Below are positions 52,401 to 64,000 of a stretch of DNA of 64,000 nucleotides, in pieces. Position numbers and translations under genes: made by a program. The number at the start of each line of letters is the position of its first letter. Position 1 is the first letter of the stretch. The notes under the pieces were generated by a model. The model worked only from the letters and a program-made list of their open reading frames with translations, was not told the DNA's origin and did no database searches. This stretch comes from Psettodes erumei (lineage: Eukaryota > Chordata > Actinopteri > Pleuronectiformes > Psettodidae). Location of the stretch: assembly GCA_016785225.1 (NCBI GenBank), contig JAFBJZ010000912.1, positions 930,001-994,000 of the forward strand. Direction: 5' to 3'.

Positions 52401-52961
52401 CTGCTCCACATTCCTCCTCCTGCAGGCTCTGCCACCACAGGCACCGTCAAAGAGGCTGACAATTCAGTCCCGCTTTGATCTCAAGGTACAGGTTATCTGT
52501 TGCCCGGCTAATTTTAGTTAGCCTCTTTAAGCTGCTCTTCTCTTTGAAGCACGGGGTACCACACAGCAGGGAGTTCTGGGTGGTTATCCATGTGCCGCCC
52601 CCGACCCCCCACCCCCCAACACTCTCAGGAAGAGGGATTCACCTGACCATCTATGAAGCTCTCCTGTAATCTGGACAAGATTATCCACCTTGCTACATCT
52701 ATATACTAATCTAGCCTGTGTGCAGAACAATGCCAGGTGCGTAGGTGTGGGTCGAAATTAAAGAAATATTTGAATTAATGTGAGCTAAAGTGTTTTTCCA
52801 ATGGAGGGGGATTGCTGAATAAACAGCATGATACACAAGAGAGAGTTTGAGGAGGAGTGCAATCAAATCCTCTTGGGTAATTAGAGGCTCTCAGTTTCAT
52901 TTTGCTGCGATGTTAACAGATTGTTATAGCAGATGGAGGAGAGGTGTGGCAGAAATCTTAC

Positions 52962-53025
52962 CTTTCCGAGGAAGGCGAGAAGCAGGAAGAGACTGACTGC
53001 CCCTCAGGCTGCAGAGGTGAAAATT
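52962..53025 (-). other. Candidate 64-bp untranslated exon with canonical splice sites
   Basis: On the minus strand an acceptor with a run of ten T then ACAG ends at 53026, and a branch-point-like CTGAT has its A at 53060, 34 nt upstream. The exon ends GGAAAG and is followed by the donor GTAAGA (52961-52956). The exon has no ATG in any minus-strand frame, as expected of a leader exon. It lies on the same strand as tspan9 and 44 kb upstream of it, so it could be a distal 5' UTR exon spliced to the acceptor at 9117. Two of three frames are open, so a coding exon of another gene is not excluded. The evidence is splice-signal quality only. Confidence 0.35.
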
Positions 53026-53939
53026 CTGTAAAAAAAAAACAAACCCAAAAAACAGTGAATCAGTTGTTTTGGTCTTACTGTCAATGAAAACTTGTGTTTG
53101 GGATGTGATTCTTCTGCTCCCTTCTTTTTGTTTGTTTACCCCCTCATTTACGAAATCAGTCAACCAGTGAACGCTCTCCTACAAGCTTGTTTACCTACCT
53201 CCACTTCCCATGAATTATAATGTCCAAGAGAAACAAGTTTATTCAAACAATAAAACAGGACTATAAAACCTTGGGCTTGTATCTGACCAGTCTGGAGTTG
53301 TTATTAAAATTTCAGGAGCATCCACAATGCCACTTCGGGCACAGTGTGTTTACATACATCACTGCAGTTTACACAACAGTGCACTAAAGTTGTCTCCCTG
53401 TGATTTTACAGAATGGTCAACCAGCTGGTCTGAGCCCCAGTCAAGGCAATAAAGCCCTTAGAGTGTGACCCTGCATGCTGCAGCACAAAACAGAGGCACA
53501 AAGGAGCACCGGGCAACACGTCCAGGTGAATGGGTCTTGAAAGCAAATGCATCTGTCCATTTCACATCTATGGAGCAGTGCACATATGGAATTCTCTTTC
53601 TTTATCTTTCAGTGCTTTCTTTGTCAAGCACACTGTCAAGATCAAACACACACAGGAGCACAAAAAGAAAACCATGTGGACGCACAGAGCTGCACAGCCA
53701 AGTAAAGGTACACCAAATATCAAAGCTCTGTACCTCCTCTCCAGCATGAATGATTGTTCTCCTGGAGCACCTTCAGATGAGAGGAGCAGGAGGTGTCTGC
53801 AGGCTGATTTAGGGCCTCAATCTCGCATAAGAGGGGTCGCATCCCTCCCACCAACACAGGATGACTTACGAGGGCACAGCCGCTGCTTTCATTTTCATTT
53901 TATTGTAAGGAGAGGTGGCTAAAGTTTCCCTCTATCTGT

Positions 53940-54260
53940 TGTAGAAGCTATTGCATAAGCTCGCCGAAGGACAATGGCCACTGCCAGTGCCAAAGGGGCC
54001 ATTTCTGGTGGGCAATGTAATGTTCTCCGCAAAGATAGCGATGGCAGTTCAACGTGTCTTCAATTTCCAGCACAATCTACTGAAGATTGATACGCAGGAG
54101 AGGATCATGGCGGGAGGAACACTGCAAAGTCACTGTCCATTCAAGCACAATGTCTGAATCATTTGAGCCTGATTGATAGGGCGCAATGAGTGCAGACAAT
54201 GTATCTCATTAGTCAGGTGTGAACCTCTTTATGCTGGCCCTCATTGTCTTACTTCGATTT
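53940..54260. other. Possible conserved non-coding element or unrecognised exon
   Basis: A GC-balanced, repeat-free block with retained CpGs (CTCGCCGAAGG, CTCCGCAAAGATAGCGATGG, CAACGTG, GATACGCAGG, CATGGCGGG) in AT-rich surroundings. The plus strand has a 68-codon open frame (53951-54157) with no known domain, and no convincing splice sites frame it. Conservation as DNA seems likelier than coding. Confidence 0.3.
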
Positions 54261-56580
54261 TCTTCCAGTCTTTTCAGAAACTCTTTTAACACGTTTATCA
54301 CATAAAGGATTTGACTGTGATGACAAGACAGAATGAAGTGACTTCAGCATTTTCAGTTTCTAAAATTTCTAACAAAGGTTTGCGACATCAAAAGACCTGA
54401 GGTCAGATGTGGAGGTAAAGCACTGTGTGGCTGGGTGGGCAGGCACAACAGAGACAGAGAGAAAAAAGTAAGAAGGTAAGTAGTGAGAGGACAAAGAGCA
54501 TATTGTTTGAGTGTGAGTGAGGCAGAAGGTGAGGACTGATAGATAATAGGGAAAAAGACAGACAGCAAGGGGAATAGAGGAAAAAAAAGTGGCAATCAAT
54601 AGAACGAAAATGTGCCAACCGCTGTACAGAATGAAAGGAGTACAAACTGAAGAGTGACACAGTCGGCAAAAACAAGACAGTGTGTTCCCCCCATTAGCGG
54701 GCAGAATTAATTAGGGCTCTACTGACGCACTGTGTAACAAGACAAATATAATTACATTACATCATTACTCCTCATCACTGCAGGCCTGCCTCCTTTCTGT
54801 TCCCTGGGGGACTGTAGACAGCCAACTGGACAGCCAACTCTAAACAGTGGCTACAGAAAAAGAACAAGATGGCTGTCAGCATTCATTTAGCAGAACGCTG
54901 GGACAACAGTTCCACAGAATCTCAGGAGGTAGATGTTGGTTTCTGGTCATCAGACATCACATAGCATGAGTTAGTGATGTTCCTATGGCTATAAACAGTC
55001 TGTCATTCGGCTTGAGATGTGATCACTCGCTCACAGTGAGCTATATTTACCATCTGTGGCCCTTTACCCTGTTTTTGTCCGCATGCAGCATGCAGAGCAC
55101 GTGCACACAGTTGAATGTGCTCAGTGAGATCCTGTAGCAACCACTGCGGTAGTTAGTTAGCTTTCTTGAGCGACGCACACTGTGGACACAGAGGGTCCTC
55201 TCACAGCTCCGTGGGTGTTTGCATGTGAGCATCCAAATGCAACTCTTCAAGATGAAAGCTGACCTTGGCAGTCCAACACACAGTCCACTGTTCTCGAGGC
55301 CAAGACAAATCAACAAGCACAAAAAAGAGCTTTAACTCAGAGGAACACTTTATGCTTTCAGAGACTTATAGGATTTTTTTTACAGACTGGGAATACAGTA
55401 TGCAGGCTTGCAATGACAGACGGCAAACAACAAATAACCTTGTTTTAATAAGAAAGCAGGGGGAGAGGCGTTGAAAATCGGCTGCTGTGCTGTGTGTGGT
55501 AATGGAGTATCATTTGTCTCATGGGACAGAGCAGTGCCCTGCAGCTGTGGCGTATGCAGAGCTCACACAGCTGTGAATGAGGCGATGTCTGCCAGCGCTG
55601 GCACACATCGGCAAGTCAGCTGAGAAAGGCTGGCTTTCCTCTTGCTGAGGAAGACAAGTGTTCGTGAAATGCAGTGCTGCCCGACAGGCCTGCAGGCACA
55701 GCATGCTGTGTACCACAGCTCTGGGTAATAAGAACTTTTAAGATTAAATGTTAATATAAAAAGGTTTGTGTTAGAAGAATGTATGCAGTCATAAACATGG
55801 ACGATAACTGGCTGACAATACCCCTGGAGGCTACGCTGCAGACTTGCCTGATTGATTCTGGTAATTCTGTAGGAAGTGACGCCAAAAGTCCAATTGTGAC
55901 ACATTTACTGAAATGAGTGTGAAGCAGGTTTAAATGTGCCTCCATGAATCATGCCATCCTGGGTTTAACACCCTGAAGGATTATAAACAGCATGTTGCAG
56001 AGAGCCTTCCATCCCTTCCAAACTTCATCGTTTTTTTCTTGCACAAAGGCATGAATTGAGACAGAACACTGCTTAATCTCTGTTTCATATACAGTTCAGT
56101 CTGAGCAGGGGACAGCGAAATTGAAATGACAGGATGCGGAACGAAATCATCCCTAATTTCCTAGTGAAATTAAGGTATCACTCCTTCATTTATGGAGCTG
56201 ACAAGCTATTGATTGTTCCTTGGCTGAGCCTTGAAGTTTGAGTACATGTCTCACCAGTTCCTCACAGCCTTGCATGTGTGTATCTGTGTGAGAAGGTAGG
56301 TGTAAGAAAGCTACTGTGTACTGTAGTTGCCATACTGCTGACTCTGCCTTGTTAACGCGGCCCTAACTCATCATCTACATAAATGACTCTACATACCATA
56401 CACCTCTTTCTTCTTCTATCTCTCTCTCCCTCCCATCCTCCCTTCTCTCAGTTCACCCCAACAGCTGTCCTATCCATATCTGTCTGTTCAGGTCAATCTC
56501 TTTCCACTGTCATTCCCCTCCCTGTATCATCTCCTCTGCTTATGACAAGGTTTCTCAGGCCAAAGCCTGTGGACAGTTAA

Positions 56581-56644
56581 GTGCTGTCCAGCTTTAATCC
56601 AGCACTACAGTGCTGTCCAGCTTTAATCCAGCACTACAGTGCTG
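56581..56644. repeat. 29-bp tandem duplication with internal inverted repeat
   Basis: Two identical 29-bp units (56581-56609, 56610-56638) are followed by the first six bases of a third. Each unit begins GTGCTG and contains CAGCAC, so each can form a small hairpin. The two copies are identical, which points to a recent event. Confidence 0.95.
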
Positions 56645-59600
56645 AAGGGGAGAAAACTTCACTTTCCAAATCCTCGACAGCTGCACTGGAAAGATCGGAC
56701 CCTCGGTCCCTCATCTCTTTGCATTGTCGTCGTGCCTCAGTCTCACCCAGCTTCGCCTCTTCGCGCCTTCACTCGCAGTAGGACGGACATGCATGGAGGG
56801 CATGACGCCTCCGCCCGGGAATGTTGGAAAGGGGCCAAAGCATATCCCGTTCCATGGAGCGTACAAGCAGCGTGGATGGTTGAAACACACCCACCCACAC
56901 ACACACACACACACTCACCACTGCTCCTCTGGCACCACAGGGATGTGAAAATGAAAAAGAGGAAACAGGGAACTGAGGCTGGGTAGTTGGCTTAACTTTG
57001 GCTTAAATTTTCTGTTCCTCCATCCCTGTATGGAAACCAACCTTCAGACATTTGTATGACTGAGGCACAGGTACTTATCAGAGTAAATTGCTTTGTAATT
57101 TTAGACAGTGGGCAGCTTTGCAATGCGCTGATTGGAGTCTGATGTGTGTAAGTTAAGTTTGGTGGGAGGGGGGGTACTGTAGGCTCTGGCAGTGAACCAA
57201 ACTGTGTGCCATTGCTGAATAATGAGATACACGACTGGAGGTTCCCGCAGAAGCTGAATTCTAAGAGGCAGGGCAGAATTCAATGGATAGCTTTAACCAT
57301 GCAATTACTTTCGACACAGAGGGTGAAAAAAAAGCTGTCAGCATAGCTTCAGTACACAGCCCATCTTCAATTGGAAATAGAACAGCAAGAAAATAGAGTT
57401 TGGACTGTCAAGGTGATTGTAATAATGTGCTTGCTTTTATCTTCAAATTTTCATTCAGTGTTTTCTCATGTGAAGAAAACAGTCATCCCCTAAACAGTTC
57501 ATTACTTCACCTTCACTCACAAGCGATCAGCTCTTCATTAATAGACAAATGGATAAAAATAATTGCCTCTGCATTTTCATACTGTGTATTAAGATGTTGC
57601 CCACACACATCACACTTCAGCTATGTTCAAAAGAGTTCAGGGGTCAGCCGTGTGCAAAGGTTCATGGCACTCTGCCGACAAACAGTTCCAATAGCTGTGC
57701 TCCGTCTCGCCATCCTGACCGTAGACTTGCACTGCATCATTTATCTGCGCCATGGGTGGGCAAATCACCACTACCGCTACGCTACTTTACCACCGACACT
57801 TTAAAAAGACGACTGCAGAAGGCAAACTGAGTTGATGAGAAGTAGGAGCCACTGCCAAATGTTGTAGCTCTTTAGAGTGTTATTAATAAGGTCATTTTTT
57901 CTGTATGTGAGGTGTGTTTTTGAGTGTGGCATTGCTGAATTTATGTGGGCTCCTTCAAACAACTAAGAACTGGCGATGGATGGGTCATAGGAATGAGATT
58001 AAAATGAAATGATCCAATTAAAAGCTCCTGGTCTAGCAAGACACCCACACACCCAAAAAAAGCAAGCACAAGACACAAACGGGGATGGGGAATAAAACTT
58101 AATGGAACAGAGATTTTTATGGTTAACTGGCATGACAAATGGGTTAAAAGCATTCCACTGCTTTATCTGCAACAGTTCTGCACGATAACCTTTTGTTTAT
58201 AGCTGAGATGCTTGCCCTTCAAAAATGTCTTGGTTGTCTAGGTTTAGGTTTTCCAGCAGATTATGTAGCGCCTGTGGAACAGATGGCTATCTCATCGGGA
58301 AACATGTGGCGTAGAGAAAACAAGAGTTAGAAGAAGAGGGAGATGCAGCATGAGGGCCCTCGGGCGAGCTTGTTGTGATTAGCGACAATTAGCCCCTGAT
58401 TGGGCAAAAAAAAAAGGAAAACAAATCTTCAAACATAAAGAGTTTGCCCGCACGCCCTGCAGCAAGGTTTTGCTTTGTCATCCGGACAGCAAATGCTGCT
58501 TCAGAGCTAAACGCTTGTCATTTTCCCCTTTTTTTGACACAGGGTGAGCCTGCAATTCAATGCCCAATTCAACTTCCCCACAACAACACAGCCTTTAATA
58601 ATACATTTGTGTTGAGTCAAAAGATGATGTAGATATCATAGTTTGTGATTTTGTCTCTGTCTTTCAGGGATGAGCAAAATATTAGGCACACCGTAAAGGT
58701 TTAGCCTGTACATATCTCAGGGTCAAAAATGACATCCTGTAAGATACTTTTTTTGTATTCTGGCAGTTTCCATCCATTTTTTACCCCTTAATTCTCCATG
58801 GTCTCTGCCAGGAGTTTATGTGTGGGAGTTGAATAAACAGATGGACTTAGAGGAAGGATGCAGAATACAAAATAAATGCAAAATAAATCACAGTGACAAA
58901 ATAGAGTTTCAACAAGAAGAATAAACAGTCATTTTATCAATAGATATTTCATATTAAATGAGATGTCCGAATTTAGAAGTCCCATTCTCTGTAGTCATTT
59001 ATATGGAACAAATGCGTGCTTCAGATACCAGATACACAGTATATGTCATATGCTCATTCCATAACGTTCATGATTCATTAATTATGCAGTATTTTGTACA
59101 ACTCAGTGCTATCAAATGAATCCAACAACTATATAAATGTATTATAACTGCAGACTGCAGTTTGTCTATAGCTGCAGATGTTGATCCATTTACTGCCATC
59201 CTACTGCCAGGTACCCAGCATCAGATGCCAGTTTTTCCCACGCAATACTGGCTGGCACAGCCAATATTTAATGCCAACTGTGAGGCACCAGCATCCAGTC
59301 CTATAATAGACACAGAATCCACTCCTGAGCCTCTTGTCCCATCCAGCTATTGCATGACTAATTTTTAGTTCCATGTACCCTTGCAGTTAAAGTACTTCTG
59401 CAAAAGAAAAAAGCAAACACTGTTTGGTCTAGTTTACTTGCACTGATGGGGCCTAAAGCCTGGGACAAACTTGAAAACTAGGTGAAATCTACAAAGACTG
59501 GACAAACCACAAATTAAGATTTCTTTGACTAACCTGGATAGAATTTTGACATCTTTGACAGGAAGAAGCACAAACCTTGTGAGTGAGTAAATACACTAGA

Positions 59601-61158
59601 CAACTCAACAAAAACTGGCTGGTAATGATTGGAGTTCTGGTGATACATAACCCTGCAAATCCCAAAAGAATGTCTCATGTTGTTGTACCAACACAAATAT
59701 GGACAGGAACCGGCAGCTTTCAGCATTTGGATGCAGTGCAGTTTGTACTGTAAAAGCCAGAGAAGGAGGAAAGAAAGAGCAGAGACTAGGTAAGATCCTG
59801 GATGGAGCGGTGTGGGCAATGTGTACTCTAGAGCCTGCAGAAGAAATTAGGGGTAGTGAACTCTGCAAAACAAAGCTAACTTGAGGTGAAGCCATTTGTT
59901 TACCAGTATGCCTGCCTCCCACACATCAGAAGTGCATTTCCCCATCACTGGCTTCATTCAACATTAATATATCTTCATGAGATTGATTGGCAGTAACTTG
60001 ATTTGAAGATTTAAGATTTTTTTAAAAAACTTGCATATCACACATTATCACAAATGGAACAGACCTTGCCCCACAGTCGTCATGACCAAATCACATTTGT
60101 AATCCGCTCAACAGTTGTGACGTTTGTCCCCACCTTAAGGTAGGGTTTTATCAGTTTATATAAGAAAAATGTCAAAAAGTGTTCCTTGGAATGCAGGTCC
60201 TCTTGATCCTCACACCCAGCTGCATGTAGAGATTTCGGGCTGTAGAGCTCCTTGATGCTGGACAAATCCCAAGGTACTCAAGCTTTCCCCAAGGCCCTTC
60301 TTCAACAAATAATCTCTCAGTTTTCTACAGTGCAATCCTGCCATACCACCATCCCCTGTGGCCCTGGCCAACCGTGACTCCACTGCACAAGAGAAGGTTT
60401 AGAGACTCAGGGGAGTCATGAGAGCAGATTATCACCTCAGCCAGGAGATAAACAGCGGTCATCGTGTACAATCACCACCAGAGGTTTGGAATGGATCCAG
60501 GTCTGATGTCCCTGGTGAGTGTATGTGTGCGTACATGCCTGGGTTGCTTGTGTGGATACGGGTTGCCTGTGCTCACAGCAGAAGCCATGCCAAGTTGCCC
60601 CCGCAGGCTCTGGCTGTTGATCTTCTGTCCTCGTCCTAGAGGAATTTCCTTACTGATCCAGCGTGCAATCAGGGGCATCTGTAGTGCCCACTTTGCCAGA
60701 ATTCTTCAGTCTCCCTCAAACACAGGCAGACATATTACAGCATCTGTTGGACACGCACTCGTGATAGGGAGAGGTGCAGCTGTGCACCCATCAGCCCAGA
60801 CACACACATTTTTGGAAACGCATTCACCAGAGTTCACTGCCGACAGGGGATTGGGGAGAGAGCATGTGCTTCGTCGCTACTGAGGCGAGCTGTCAGCACC
60901 CATGACCTTACAAAATCCACCACATCACATACAAAGGCATATCATCAGCAGTTCACAGCCTTCTGTTCTGCTCAGCTCATGACTTCAAACACTGCCTGAA
61001 ATTCCAAAAATCTGAGACATTTGTGGCATGATGATTTAATTTGCCTTAGATGGGACATTTTATACTTTTGAAAGAGCTCGTTCACTTCCTGGCTTTTGGA
61101 TTAATTGCACAAACAGTTTTGATGTGAAACTAAAAATGCAAAAATTAATATGCAGAAG

Positions 61159-61230
61159 CACGACCCCTGTGCCCCACTTTCCCCAACAGGGTGACAGATT
61201 AAGCAGAAAATGGATGGATAGATTCTGGAT
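61159..61230. repeat. Short L2-type retroelement 3' tail
   Basis: The phrases CACGACCCCTGTG, CAACAGGGTGACAG, TTAAGCAGAAAATGGATGG and ATAGATTCTGGATG match the ending common to many fish L2-type LINEs and their dependent SINEs (CGACCCTG, GGATAAGCGG, AAAATGGATGGATGG). Only the tail is present, in plus orientation, as expected of a 5'-truncated insertion. Confidence 0.5.
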
Positions 61231-62271
61231 GAACAACAGGAAACATATCAGTCTGACATGAGATGTGGTATTACCAGCTCATATCCTTCATGCTCATTTC
61301 CAAAGAGTCTGTCTGCTCTGAGTAATGCCATACTGGAATTATAGCTGATAAAACCTCTATTATTTCATTTCTCTCCCCGAGTTTTAAATTAAGGTAATAG
61401 ACAAGATGATGGTACAGTCTTAGAGAATTAAAGCTGGGGCCAAACGAAAAAGGAGGGGGGATGGGGGTGATAAGTGCAGACAGGGAACAGTGAGCAGCTG
61501 ATGAAATATGTGCTCGGAAAACATAATTATCAAAAATGGCTGTCATAGACTCCAATCCCGCTGCACTGCAGAGGACAAAGCCCCACTACAGACTGTCAAA
61601 ACACAGATAGAGCAGACTAAAGCAATCCAACAATTTCTCCTCTTAATGCTCTATACATCTTGGGACGGGATTATGTGCACAAAGTCGCTATAAAAAGAAC
61701 TTTCACACAGTTCTTCGGCAGGGGTACGAGGCATGGGCAAAGTGTTGAGAGGAGAAGACAGCACACATTGATCTCTATGTTCACCCACACTGCTTCACTG
61801 TATATACACAAAGTGTGGTTCTGTCATTGTGCAGATGAAGGCCCTGTGGTCCACATAAACTCCAGAGCTGCCTTTACTTAACAACTGTTACGATCTCCTT
61901 TTGACACAAGGTGCTGACTGCCAGAAGATATGCACAGCGAATACATTTTCCTATTATGAAATATGGGAAATATATTTCCTTTATGTGTGTCCATGCCTGT
62001 TTCTGAATATGTGTGTTAGTGAAAATCTTGGCACTGTTCACAAGCTCACTGCAGGTGTTTCGATCCACACTGGTCCTTCCCAACCAAGGCAGGCGTGGGG
62101 GCACTGGGCCCTCTCCTTCTCCGGGCCATGCTAAGCAGGGAAGAAAACGCTGCCAGCCCCAGGTGTCAGGCATCCGCTCGGCACTGTGTCAGCAGCAGAC
62201 ACAGGAGAATGTGAGAGGAACGATGAAGTGCATGCAGACAGGAGTGAAGGATTTAAGAGAAAGGGGATTTA

Positions 62272-62289
62272 AGAGAGAGAGAGAGAGAG
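62272..62289. repeat. (GA)9 microsatellite
   Basis: Uninterrupted GA repeats within a longer purine-rich stretch. Confidence 0.9.
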
Positions 62290-63639
62290 CAAAGTGTGGA
62301 GGTAAAAACAGCACAAACCAGGAGAAGGTAATGTGTGAAATGGACTCAAAGGGAGAGATTCGAGACAGCAAGGAAAATGGGGACAAGTGGCAGTGAAGCA
62401 AAAGAAAAAGGGTTTTGTTAGAGCAGTCTACAAACAGGAACCGTGTATGTGACCTTTGACACGTGATGGGTTACACTATGCACCACAGCCAGCTTTGGAG
62501 GGTTTTGATCTGGTCAGACATCTTAAGTACAGACACTGTCACATCCGCTGAACCAATGAGTCTGTAAGTCCTCTCCTACAAATTGGCGAATGGACTTGAT
62601 ATGAATTCACAAAGCACCGGCAGGCAACACTAAATAAAGCAATCTTGAGATAGATTACAGAGCAGAAACACATGGGAACAACTATTTCCTTTGTTGTTAT
62701 TTGTAGCTGTGTGTTTGTGTGTATTAGAGGGACAACCTCAGCCTGATAAATTGCAGATGCACATGAAATATCAGCTTCCTGCCAATTGTGTCTTCTTGCT
62801 CAAGTCTCTCAAAAGATCCTGGCATTAGTTGGCTTTGCATTCGATAAGGGGAGAAATGAGATAAAGCTTGAGGAAACTTGCTTTGGCAGACACATTAATA
62901 CTGGAGCCACTGCCGGTCGGTCTGATGATACACTTCAAAATTGGAAAATGGAAAAAAAACACTGGAGAGGATGGAGCGGAAGCAGATACAAGAGGAGGGG
63001 AACTCACTGCAGTAAGCTTGGTCGATAAAAGCACATTGGAGAGTAGTGCATGTATAAGGTCAGGTGACTGGGAGCTACATCATTTGATGATGAGCGTTGA
63101 GCAGGCAGCCGGAGAGCAAGAGAGACATTCATCCATTTCTGCTGCTGCCCTGTGACCGAGGGAAATCCAGTCCTCAGGCACCTCTGCACATCCGCACACA
63201 ACCTGTCTCGCATTCTCTCGTTCCACCGCTCCACCCTCATCTTTTTATTATCCATCCACAAAACCAGTAAGAGGATAAGACAATTCCACAGAGACAACAC
63301 ATTTCAAACCCTCTTTCTTCACGCCCCCGTCCCTGTGGTTCTTATTTATCAGAGCACTGACAGACACACTGAGGAACAGAGATGTCTGGATCCTCTCCCT
63401 CTCATGGCTAAATCATGTTGCGGATGGAACAGGTCCCCTCCTGCGGCTTTGATCACCCTTCGAGGATTGACAGAGTGACGGATGGGCCCAAGTCAGTCCT
63501 GCCGCCTAGAGGACAGGGGAGACGGAGATAAAGCAGGCCAAGAAACAGATTACAGTGACGCAATGATAAATCCACAGCGAGTCTGTGAGCACTTTTAGTT
63601 TTTGGATGTGGGAGTGTAGATGGAAGTGGCTTGCAACAG

Positions 63640-63950
63640 AAGATTTTTAATGACACGCTTCACGGCTTCAATTTTAATGTGCCCCGCTAATTATGATATT
63701 GCATGTTAGCCTTTTCCGAGCCATTCCGTGTAATGAGACACAGAGATGGAGAGACAAAGAAGGTCTGGGTACTGCGCACTCACTACGAGTGTTATTTCAG
63801 TTTGTCGCTCAGCAAGGAGGAGTGATGAATTAGACGCCTTGCCGTCTACCTGGCACCTGGCCACTGTTTGTACATTAGGTGTCCCGGCGACTAAAATGTC
63901 TCTCACAGCGCCACAGGGGCTCTTGAGCGGGATCTAGATACACTGCTCTG
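63640..63950. other. Possible conserved non-coding element
   Basis: Unique, CpG-retaining sequence (GACACGCTTCACGG, CCCCGCTAATTATG, TTTTCCGAGCCATTCCGTG, CCCGGCGACTAAAATG) with a clear CTAATTATGA homeodomain core. No coding frame of note. Composition only. Confidence 0.3.
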
Positions 63951-64000
63951 TGCAGTACTATCATATGTCTGTGACTGGGTCTTATCCTTTCTCCAGATGT

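Larger units (their letters stand above)
46570..52950. other. Non-coding stretch with several simple repeats
   Basis: No gene recognised. It holds four copies of AGTTCC at 46856-46876, a G-quadruplex motif at 49043-49061, (CA)19 at 49401-49438, (TG)8 at 49726-49741 and a CATACATT-type imperfect repeat at about 49852-49890. A G/C-run cluster lies at 52598-52617. The open frame at 47062-47415 (117 codons, Cys-rich end) is discussed under findings. Confidence 0.55.
53030..64000. other. Non-coding stretch at the right end of the window
   Basis: No gene recognised. It contains the tandem duplication at 56581-56644, a short (CA)n at about 56897-56914, an L2-type tail at 61159-61230 and a (GA)9 at 62272-62289. 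A purine-rich plus-strand block lies at about 54440-54600. CNE-like blocks are at 53940-54260 and 63640-63950. Open frames up to 139 codons show no recognisable domain. Confidence 0.55.

Noticed and set aside
52598..52617. Possible third G-quadruplex on the minus strand
   Set aside because: Only three runs of three or more G are present, so it does not meet the four-run pattern.
10400..64000. A TEAD4 orthologue upstream of tspan9, as in tetrapod synteny
   Set aside because: I looked for TEA-domain and C-terminal YAP-binding-domain peptides in the minus-strand frames and found none; it may lie outside the window or the synteny may differ.
1..64000. CRISPR arrays, bacterial operons, tRNA or rRNA genes, retroviral genes
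   Set aside because: No regularly spaced repeats, ribosome-binding-site-led gene strings, cloverleaf sequences or retroviral protein motifs were seen; the sequence is vertebrate nuclear DNA.

Overview
The window looks like nuclear DNA from a ray-finned fish, probably a percomorph teleost. It is moderately AT-rich and gene-poor, and is dotted with long (CA)n and (CT)n(CA)n microsatellites. It carries an internally deleted Tc1-like transposon, a piggyBac-type MITE flanked by TTAA, an old interspersed repeat of a kind I know from percomorph genomes, and the tail of an L2-type retroelement. I see no bacterial, viral or organellar gene organisation, and no tRNA or rRNA.

Only one protein-coding gene can be named. 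It is on the minus strand at about 9.0-10.3 kb and is the 5' part of a tspan9-type tetraspanin gene. The first canonical coding exon (9037-9099) encodes the start of the protein and most of membrane helix 1, and ends in a clean splice donor. Later coding exons would lie at lower coordinates, but I find none in positions 1-9036, so the intron after this exon is at least 9 kb long. Upstream of the canonical ATG the same reading frame stays open to another ATG at 9405. This predicts a 102-residue N-terminal extension rich in Ser, Gly and Ala. A small intron (9516-9733), a leader exon and a TATA-less promoter with CCAAT and GC boxes (about 10.23-10.35 kb) can be proposed ahead of it. A good splice acceptor just before the canonical ATG (9117/9118) suggests a second transcript class that skips the extension and uses more distant 5' leader exons. 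One such exon candidate is at 52962-53025.

The remaining 53 kb (about 10.4-64 kb) is intronic or intergenic. Most of its open reading frames have the length and composition expected by chance. It holds microsatellites, transposon remnants, two near-perfect hairpins, two G-quadruplex motifs, a 29-bp tandem duplication, single CRE and CTCF core matches, and several CpG-retaining, low-repeat blocks that look like conserved non-coding elements. Such elements would be expected around a developmental gene with a large 5' region, but this cannot be proven without comparative alignment.

The best candidates for something undescribed are the extended tspan9 N-terminus with its own promoter, the isolated 64-bp exon, and the two hairpins.
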